Shown here piece after piece: positions 56,528 through 64,000 of a stretch of DNA of 64,000 nucleotides (the first letter of the stretch is position 1; each line of letters begins with the position of its first letter). Source of the DNA: Prosopocoilus inquinatus (lineage: Eukaryota; Arthropoda; Insecta; Coleoptera; Lucanidae); the NCBI GenBank assembly GCA_036172665.1, contig CM069878.1, forward strand, positions 20,718,501 to 20,782,500, written 5' to 3'. The notes beneath the pieces were generated by a model. It was not told the origin of the DNA and ran no database searches. It saw only the letters and a program-made list of their open reading frames with translations. A program made the position numbers and the translations under genes.

Positions 56528-58699
56528 GTGGAACTAGTTTTCTTCTATTTTGCACTTGATCTCTTAGGGTTCGCACTTTTAAAAGCTAAAATACGTCAGC
56601 GTTTTCAATTTTTATTAAAATATATTTAAATGTGGTTTATTCCTGTAGAAAAGAGAATCCTTTTAACGCGTTCGTTGATAACATTTCTCGTTCATGCTGC
56701 TACACATTCGCAAACTTCTTGGACGGTTATTTCAAGGAGACTAAACCGCCAAAGCCAAGTATGCGGTAAACTTGAAACAACAGCTCTTGAAAACGGATGA
56801 ATTCGCACGTTTCGGAAATTAAACTTTTGCCAAAACAAAAATTTTAGCGCCGCCGCCGCCGAGTGTTTTTCGAATTTATACATTCAAAATGACGCCGACG
56901 GTAATTTATTATCGATCACGTAACGTTCTGCAATCTATCAATAAATATGAATGGATTAATGAACTAGATATATTAGGAATGCAGACATGGTGAATGGGAA
57001 TGTAAATTGCATCTGCGCCATTTCCACCAGCTCGCATGTATAATATTAGTTAAATTAAATGAAAACTCGCTGACTGCCGGTCTGAATGCTCGTCTATGTT
57101 TCAATGAATTGTGCTAATGCCTTTCACATACGTGTTTTGGTTTGATTTTGGGAGCGCACTGTTTTCTCTTTTTTTTGCTCTCAAATTTTTTTTTCTATCG
57201 AAAAGGAGGAAATGTAAAATGAAACAGTGTTTTTAAAATAACGCACCAAGTAGAAACTTTATTACATTTTTAGGGCAAGCTGGTTGTGGTGTTCCTTCAA
57301 GGATTCTGTACAGGGGCCACTGGTGTTTTTGCTATTTATGTACGACTTACAGATGTGATATGAATGTAGTAACATTTTTTACACTGTCCTATCCACATTA
57401 TGGTCATAAATGTAACAATAAAATTATTAATATTGTAAAAAAATAGTAAAAAGTTTAAAAAAGTAACGTATTCATAAATTCAATAAATTACTGATAATTT
57501 TTAAAGGTCTCACGCGCGACCGGATTTAACTTTTAAACGTATTCACATGAAAGAGCCCCGAGAATGTCGCAAAAGACCAAACGCGAAAGTCATATAATCT
57601 TATATAGGCCCCGGATAAAAATGCTTTCTCATCGTCAATGCGGCGGACTTATGAGGAAAATTCCTGGTGCCCACAAAGCCTAGTAAAACAAATTTAAACC
57701 TGACAAGGGGCAATGGAACGGAAGCAGCTTTCTGTGTGCAAAATTTACATGCATGATATTGCGAAAACGGGAAAAATGAGTGCTTGTGTTGTACATGAAT
57801 ATAGAAAGGGGAACAACTAGGGAACGAACTGATATAACACCAGGTTAGAGCTGCTGAATTTATCATAACTAAGTGGAAATTGTCTTAAAACAGGAGATGA
57901 TTTATAAAACACTATAAGTTTTGACTTGCATGCATTACGTACTAGTGCTTCTGCACTGCATATTTTTAAAATGACATTTGATTAAGAACCACCGAAGAAG
58001 CTTTTTGAAAAAGCATTATAATATAGAAAATAAGATTAAACGGGTTTGGAAAATTTAGAAATGAAGGGCCTAAGGACAAAATGAAAGATAGCCGAAGAAG
58101 TTAAGGTAGTCAATCATAGTAGTGTTCATGAAAATATCCATCTCATGAATAACATCCGATTACCAAAAAAGAGCGTTTACACTACTCACCAAGCGGAAAA
58201 CTGACTTTGATCGCCAGTAAACGCAGTAAAAAGGAAGAAAAAAGAAAGTGAAAAATGATGTGGATGGAAGAATTATGCCAGGCGACGAGTTCCAGAAAAT
58301 TCAAGTAATACTTAAACAATGATGTACAATAGAAGGTAAACAAAAAGTAAAAGAAGATCGACTTAATCGTTTAAATTTTCTTTTTTTTATTAACAAACTG
58401 GTTTTTTAAATTTACGATTTGCAAATACTTCAGTAGAGAAAAATTTTCAATTTTTTTAATTTTGTTCTTTCTATTTCGTTGTTATTTCATTTTTTCATTT
58501 CATTTCATAATTGTCTTCTTTTTGACTAATGTGATTTTGAAATCTTAAGATGTTTGATATCCTGCAGTTGACATTCGTATTGTGACCATTCTGTATGTGG
58601 GACCATGCGGTAAAAACTCGTCCCTATCTATGAACAATGCCTAGTATTTTCGCATTGAGTCATTTGGCGTTTACTGTAAACCCTGAAACGATGAGTCCC
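56528..58699. other. unassigned DNA (possible intron)
   Basis: No coding exon recognised. If the promoter at 56471 is real, this would be intronic. Confidence 0.35.
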
Positions 58700-58935
58700 A
58701 GCGGATCAATTGACATGGAAGATAATACGCTTCGTTTTGACGCACTCTTTTGCTTTGTGCACAGAAAATTGCAATGTACCAGTACTTGAATTCCATTGAA
58801 GTTCTAGTGTCTTGATAGTTTCCAATTTTTCGCTTTCAGTAATTGTATCATTACCGGTTGTATTTAAATCTTCCTTCGGCAAAAGATCATTGCAAGTAGA
58901 GCCCCATTTTCTTAAATGAAATTTTCCCATTAAAA
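58700..58935 (-). pseudogene. BEL/Pao RT-RNase H fragment
   Basis: Minus-strand frame: LLMGKFHLRKWGSTCNDLL, ETIKTLELQWNSSTGTLQFS and CVKTKRIIFHVN before a stop. BEL/Pao polyproteins have GGF.LRKW.SN...LL, then KTLGL.W....D.F.F and KR.iLS.iA..FDPLG. The expected FDPLG block is lost at the stop. A remnant of ~75 codons with no LTRs in view. Confidence 0.7.
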
Positions 58936-58977
58936 GCAATTGAATGACGTCATCTCGAACGGCTGTTCCTGTTCCTC

Positions 58978-59050
58978 TAAGGCACAGGTTCCCAAACTTT
59001 TTGATATTGCCGCCCGCTTTGCAAGACAAAAATTGTCCCCCCACACCTTT
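58978..59050 (-). repeat. hAT-type terminal fragment
   Basis: CACAGGTTCCCAAACTTTTTG followed by CCGCCC resembles the inverted end common to many hAT elements (CAG.GGTTCCCAAACTTTTT). It sits inside the BEL/Pao open frame. A second end was not found. Confidence 0.5.
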
Positions 59051-60621
59051 GTAACAATTAAATAGTAAGTGTATGTATAGTGATACATTACACATGAGGT
59101 CTGGTTGTTATCCTCCATTAGTGCAGACTCAATAAATATTCATCTCAGATTAATATATGCGGTTGGAACAAGATACAAATACTTTAGTGTATAGGGTGTC
59201 CCATTTTCGATGGTATTCTATAGGTAACTCCGTTAATAATGGAAATATAAAAAAAAAAACTAAGCACGCAATATTGGGTCAACATTCTATGCCAATTTTA
59301 ATGGTGAAATCAAAAATTTGCTGTTTCTTATTGTTTTCATGGTACAGTCGAAAAACGAAAAATTCACCAAATCTTCAAATGCAAATAACTTTTTTATTTT
59401 TTTTAAAGATATTAAAAAATGATAATTACACTTTTTATTCGACTTTTAACGCAGATCATGGTTTCTTAATTAAATTACATATCATATTATATTATTATTA
59501 TTACATGAGAAGTTATGTATAATAGTCGAGATACGAACCCGACCTTTGTTTTTTTAAGTTATAGTTGGCTTTGACATCGTTAAAAAGAGTATTTTTTAAG
59601 CTTTCTTTTACTGTGTGGAAATATTTAAACCTGCAATATATCACCATAAATGGCAAGGATTGGACTCGTTCTTAACATAAACGTAATAGTTTTCGAGAAA
59701 AATGCAGTGGCAGATTTTCACTAAACCGTTCGAGAACTGCTGACGTAGCTAAAAGTGGAATGCGGGCGTCTCTTCAATTACGAACCGCAACCGAAGTAGG
59801 CCACGGTCAGTGCCTTCCTGGATCTCATGGAGGAATGACGTAACTCAGAGCCGCTCCGATCAGCTGGTCCGTCGAACCGTTTATAATTCAAATTAACTTC
59901 ACTGCAAGTGATTACAAGTTTAAGTATTGAATTAAAATCTAGTGCAATTCAAAAAGCGGCGTTTCGTAATCGCCGATCAAATTAAAAGCGAGATACAAAT
60001 TGTAATTTCTCATTCCATATTATTTTCAAAAGACATAAAAATTTTACATTTACTTTGTTTCCAAGGACCGTAAGTAGTAATACTTTCATAGCTAGCACCG
60101 AGATTGCAACAAAAGTTTATTTACGTAAAAGGGTGAAGAAGGAACATTTTTAACGCGCTTGCCTAATTAGTGCATAAATTTTCGGATTTATTCGTCGATA
60201 GTTGATATCATAAAACATATTAATTCGCTCAGTGAATTAAAATTTTAAATAAAATAATTAATAAACGATATCACAGAATTAGCACTAAAGAGCTAGAAAC
60301 AATTTTAAACAGTAATATACTTGTATACATAAGCAATTTTAAAGATAAACTTTTGAACAATAATATAAACTAACTCGGTTCACAACGAATTAATTCCAAA
60401 AAAATTAAAATAAGTAAAAAAAAAAACTAACTGAAAGAAGTAAACAACACTATAAAAATGTTAATAAAGGTGCTCCATATGACCACCATTTTGGGCTAAC
60501 AAGAAAGTCAACTTTTACTTACTGAAGATAAGGCATTAGAAATTTGAAAAGGTCTAAATGTATGTTAAACATTATCTCTCTAAGTTCATCCATAGTACTA
60601 TAATTTTTTTATAAATTTTAT

Positions 60622-60735
60622 ATAAAAAAAACGTTTCTGCTGAAGAAACCCCAAGCAGGGCTGAAACAGCTGTCCAGAGGCTGCTCGAGGTTCTCACTGC
60701 AATCAAAAACGATTTGCACAAAATTTTTCTAAAAT
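60622..60735 (+). mobile_element. short retrozyme insertion with 12-bp TSD
   Basis: A 113-bp piece of the retrozyme, containing the hammerhead and 54 bp beyond it, lies between two copies of TATAAATTTTAT (60610-60621 and 60735-60746, with 1-bp overlap of ambiguity). It starts with an extra ATAAAAAAA before the matching sequence ACGTTTCTG. It splits a mariner-family transposase. The right end CAAAATTTTTCT is the same internal point at which the inverted arm of the 31-kb copy ends. Confidence 0.85.
60631..60692 (+). ncRNA. hammerhead ribozyme, truncated stem I
   Basis: TTTCTG, CTGAAGA (60640-60646), stem II AACCC/GGGCT with one mismatch, GAAA (60663-60666), ACAGCTGT, C, then CAGAGG. Core intact, cleavage predicted after C60674. 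The upstream strand of outer stem I is missing because the insertion starts there, so only the inner 5 bp can form. Confidence 0.75.
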
Positions 60736-61367
60736 ATAAATTTTATGTTTCATATGTCCCCAAAGGAAATAATCTAAAGACGACAGGTCAGGAGACCTTG
60801 GTGGTCACTTTATTAGTTCTAAAGTTCCTAACCTCTCAAAAGGAAATTTTTGATTTAGATAATCTATAACTTAAGGCATTGTGCGCTGGCGCTCCGTCTT
60901 AGAAACAGAACAGATCTTCTTTGATCCAGTGGCATGATATCCAAAAATTGTTCAATTTGATTTTCTAATATTTCTGAATAACGGACGGCAATTAGATTTC
61001 CATCAAATATGTAATAAAAGATTGCATTATTTTTTAACCAATACCACACATTGAAACCAAATTTTGGTTACGTCTGGCAACTGAGTTAGTTTATGTTATT
61101 GTTCAAAACCCATTATATAGTTTATGTTTAAAATTGCTTATATTTATAATATCTGTTATATGCCGTGAAAGTTTAGGGAAAAAGTGGTACTTACGCAAGT
61201 AACAAAACTTTGACAATGAAAGTCATTTTGATTTTAAGTTTAAGGTTACTGCGAATGAAGCAACATTGCAATATTTTCTTCGTCTTCTTTCTACGTCCAA
61301 ACTAACTTACTTAATATTTTTCATTGGGGAAATTGAGAGTTGAAAACACCGGTTGATCTGTCTGATA

Positions 61368-62052
61368 CAGTTGTGTCGTTCACAAACGATTCAGTTGTTT
61401 CGAATGAATCTTTTGAGTAAAGATTCGTTCATTTCGCTCGTTCGTGAACGAATGAATCTTTTCGAAGGATTTGATTCAGATGAACGTAATGAACGAATCA
61501 CGCTCCACCTAGCTTCCAATTTTATTCGTGCATTTTTTACCTCTTGTTTTCATGTATTTCAATAATGAAAATATATTAAATGATTCATCCTATACATTTT
61601 TACGTTTTTGGAGAAAGGATAAAATTACTTTATCAATAACATAGCACAGTATATTAATCAAAAAGTTTGTGAGACGTACGGCTTTCAATGACATTTACAA
61701 TATTTAGGTAGGCTGTGAGTGAAGATTTTTAAACAATTAAAATTTTCTGTCAAATCTCAGTCAGATTATTTGAAAATTATATTTGAGCATAAAAGAAGTA
61801 TTGGTTTCAAATAATTTACTGTTTTTAATATAAATAAAGGAAAATGTAATTATTGTTTGAAAGAAGTGTATACGGCGGGAATCCATATAACAAGTACGGC
61901 GAGCGATCCAGTCCATTCATTTCGTTCATCTCGTTCATTTCGTTCATATCGTTCACCGACTCAAAGATTCGTTCGTTCGTTTTTTCAAGAACGAATCATT
62001 TGAGTCGTTCATACTAATAATATGAACGATTCGTTCGTGAACGACACAACTC
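61368..62052. mobile_element. MITE with TCGTTCATTCGTTC arrays, TA target
   Basis: Ends CAGTTGTGTCGTTCACAAAC and the inverse GTTCGTGAACGACACAACTC, next to TA (61366-61367, 62053-62054). Subterminal regions are arrays of GTTCATTTCGTTC / GAACGAATGAA words in opposite orientation. The middle (61560-61740) is shared with 7430-7640. The frame 61353-61565 is not a gene. Confidence 0.75.
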
Positions 62053-62377
62053 TACTATTTGATTTGAAGTGTCACATTTTGGCTTATGTTATAATGACTG
62101 AAATTAATTTATTTAATTTTACTGCAATAGCCAACCTAATAAAATAAAATCATAACCAATTTGATGGTAAATAAATAAAAACAGATATAATATATTATTA
62201 TTACTGTTTAAAATTGTTTCCTGCTCTTTACTATTACTAATTCTGTCGGTGTACTAATTTGTCATTTATTTAAAAATTACAGTTTAATGAAAATTTTATT
62301 GTTTTGCATGAATCAAGGCCTACTATAACTCACATAAAAGTAACAAATAGAATAATTTATAACATATATAACATATT
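62053..62377. other. unassigned AT-rich DNA
   Basis: Spacer between two inverted-repeat elements. Nothing recognised. Confidence 0.35.
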
Positions 62378-63817
62378 ATACAGTGATCGCCTTTTTATTT
62401 ATGATTTTTCGAAAAAACTTTTTACGGTAATAACTTCTGCTTGTCTGAAAACCTATTTAGCTCCTATCAAATATACCCAGTGAATTTTACTAGAAAATGG
62501 AGTTTTTCGAAATTGTCAAAATCGTAAAACTATTATTACTCTGAAACTAATCAAGATTTCAATAAGATTTCTTTAACCTGGGTTAGTTTCACCTTACTGC
62601 ATAATATCAAGGCCAGAAAATAGCTTAATTTTCTTTCATTCTCCGAAAAATTGAATTTTTCAATTTTTAAGACATTCTCAAAATTACACGTACTCAAACT
62701 TAATTTCAGAATTAAATTTTGTTTGGGTGAAAACTTTAAAGATTTATAATTGGAAAAAATAATAAAGATTAATTACTGCTTGAGCTTGATATATTGTATT
62801 ATTTAGCGAAAGGTAATATTTCTACCTAATTTTTACGTTTCTGATGCAAGGTCCTTTTTAAGAGAAATGTTTTAAATTAATTCCTAATATGCATTTAAAC
62901 GACTTTCAACAGCTCTAATTTACCCTTGTAAGTGACTTACTTTCACAAGAACCCTATAAATATTCTTTTACAGCTACCTAAATTAGGAGTTTCTTCTTAT
63001 TTAGTTTACGTATTTAGTCAATTAAGAAGGCCGAATATGAGATGGTCATCAACTGAAATTACTAAAACCTTTTTCATAGAAGGAATAAAGAAGACTTTAA
63101 ATCACATTATAATATAATATGAAAGGTGGTTTTACATTTTAAAGTAATTTAAAGTCAAGTCTTATTACTAAAATAGCCCTTCAGTAATTTGATTTGACAA
63201 TAAAAAATCCACAGCCGTCTCATATTCTGCTACTGACTTGAACATGCAAGCACGCACTGTGAACGAATATTTACAGGCTCTTTGTGAAAATGATTCATTA
63301 ACAGAAATAGATTAGAGTTTTTAGAAGTTGTTTAAATACGTTTTAATTATCTTTGAAAAATATTTCTCTTGAAAGGCACCTTGCATCAAAAACGTAAATA
63401 TTAGGAACAAATATTACTCTCTAAATAATATAACATTTCACGCGGTAATTAATCTTCTTTATTACTTTTCCCAATTATAATTATTTAAAGTTTTAACCCC
63501 AAAAAAATGTTTTTAAATTATGTTTAAATACGTGAAATTTTGAGAGTATTCTAAAAATTGAAAAAATCAATTTCTCGGAAGATTAAAGAAAATTAATCTT
63601 CTAGCCTTGATATTATGCAATAAGGTGAAACTAACCCAGGTTAAAGAAACCTGATTGAAATCTTGATTTTCTATCTAAGTAAAATTCTTTCGGTATATTT
63701 GATAGAGGCTAAATAGGTTTTCAAACAAGCAGAAATTCTTACCGTAAAAAGTTTTTTCGAAAAATCAAAAATAAAGATTTTTCCCATTTGATGCAGACTT
63801 TTTGGTGATCATTGTAT
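62378..63817. mobile_element. 1.44 kb fold-back element with ~550-bp arms
   Basis: Ends TATACAGTGATCGCC and GGTGATCATTGTATA are inverted. Arms share TTTTTCGAAAAAACTTTTTACGG, AACCTATTTAGC, AACCTGGGTTAGTTTCACC and GCATAATATCAAGG and extend inward to about 62930 and 63265. The loop of about 330 bp has no recognisable coding sequence. Confidence 0.8.
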
Positions 63818-64000
63818 ATTTTTGAAAAGCTTGAAAAATACTCTTTTTAACGATGTCAAAGCCAACTATAACTTCTGTTTAAAAAAACAAAGGTTGGGTT
63901 AATATCTCGACTATTATGAACTTCTCATTTAATTTAATTAAGAAACCATGATCTGCGTTAAAAGTCGAATAAAGCGTGTAATTATCATTGTTTAATATCT

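Larger units (their letters stand above)
60470..61075 (-). pseudogene. mariner-family transposase, interrupted by a retrozyme
   Basis: Minus-strand reading from 61075: VWYWLKNNAIFYYIFDGNLI, VRYSEILENQIEQFLDIMPL, DQRRSVLF, then the degraded equivalent of the QQDGAPAH box, YLNQKFPFERLG, ELIKWPPRSPDLSSLDYFLW and GHMKHKIY. This is the catalytic domain of the common insect mariner-superfamily type with NVWxWxxxNAIxGPYFFDGNLN and WPPRSPDLxPLDFFLWG. The third catalytic Asp is present (LDYFLW). Coding is interrupted by the 60622-60735 insertion and resumes as ..MDELRE near 60590. Confidence 0.75.
59192..64000. mobile_element. large fold-back cut by the window edge
   Basis: From about 59400 to 59600 the sequence (GATAATTACACTTTTTATTC, GCAGATCATGGTTTCTTAAT, AGTCGAGAT, TTAAGTTATAGTTGGCTTTG, AAAGAGTATTTTT) recurs inverted at 63830-64000 (AAATACTCTTTTTAACGATG ... 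ATTAAGAAACCATGATCTGC ... GAATAAAGCGTGTAATTATC). The left terminus TAGGGTGTCCCATTTTCG is at 59192. The right terminus lies beyond the window. A mariner remnant, a retrozyme fragment and two MITEs lie inside. Confidence 0.7.

Noticed and set aside
57600..57866. 88-codon minus-strand open frame
   Set aside because: Low-complexity Phe/Ser/His composition with no motif. Likely chance.
61353..61565. 70-codon open frame rich in FDSDERNERIT-type sequence
   Set aside because: It translates the GTTCATTCGTTC subterminal array of a MITE.
1..64000. CRISPR arrays, bacterial-type operons, riboswitches, terminators
   Set aside because: No regularly spaced direct repeats, and no ribosome-binding or operon structure. 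The window is clearly eukaryotic.

Overview
This is an AT-rich eukaryotic window, almost certainly from an insect. The mix of Penelope-like, mariner/Tc1, PIF/Harbinger, hAT, Ty3/gypsy and BEL/Pao remnants, and the many ~0.2-2.4 kb inverted-repeat elements ending in CAGGGTGT-like motifs, resembles beetle and other insect intergenic or intronic DNA. The order is a guess. I see no intact host protein-coding gene, no tRNA or rRNA gene and no CRISPR array. The window is a nested transposon graveyard separated by unannotatable AT-rich DNA. The only host-type signal is a candidate TATA/initiator promoter with a following splice-donor-like site near 56.47-56.53 kb.

Main discovery: a dispersed repeat with a ~310-312 bp unit occurs at least nine times (14.4-15.3, 20.78, 23.44, 31.01, 40.51, 43.45, 44.45, 48.85 and 60.63 kb). 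In one orientation the unit encodes a type I hammerhead self-cleaving ribozyme: CUGANGA core, 5-bp stem II, GAAA, very short stem III, a UH cleavage site, and a stem I with an internal loop. Units lie in tandem or partial tandem, six copies share one boundary, and two insertions carry 11-12 bp target-site duplications. One copy has a fold-back junction exactly at the predicted cleavage site. Together these define a retrozyme-like, non-autonomous retroelement, apparently copied from self-cleaved RNA. Penelope-like element (PLE) remnants, with YVDD-region reverse transcriptase and GIY-YIG endonuclease, lie in the same window. One abuts a retrozyme copy head to head, which makes PLEs the candidate driver.

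Layout. 0-8.9 kb: a fragmented PLE (RT pieces at 2.15, 4.58 and 5.59 kb) split by a PIF/Harbinger element (2.8-4.05 kb) and a nested TIR element. 8.9-10.1 kb: a 1.2 kb fold-back. 11.6-15.3 kb: repeats, a mariner remnant and a retrozyme cluster. 16.16-20.66 kb: a structurally complete but disabled Ty3/gypsy element on the minus strand, with LTRs, primer-binding site and 4-bp target duplication. 20.78-21.9 kb: retrozyme/PLE chimera. 24.35-26.71 kb: a long-TIR element with a nested fold-back and a FLYWCH-type remnant. 28.69-31.59 kb: two mariners, a hAT MITE with perfect 8-bp target duplication, and the key retrozyme dimer. 32.1-35.1 kb: two fold-backs with nested MITEs. 39-44.7 kb: two tRNA-derived SINEs, retrozyme fragments and MITEs. 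45.4-49.5 kb: a second Harbinger copy, a Tc1-like end with a nested Harbinger MITE, and LINE ORF1/ORF2 pieces. 49.5-58.7 kb: mostly unrecognised DNA. 58.7-64 kb: BEL/Pao remnant, a mariner-family transposase hit by a retrozyme, and several fold-backs, one cut by the window edge.
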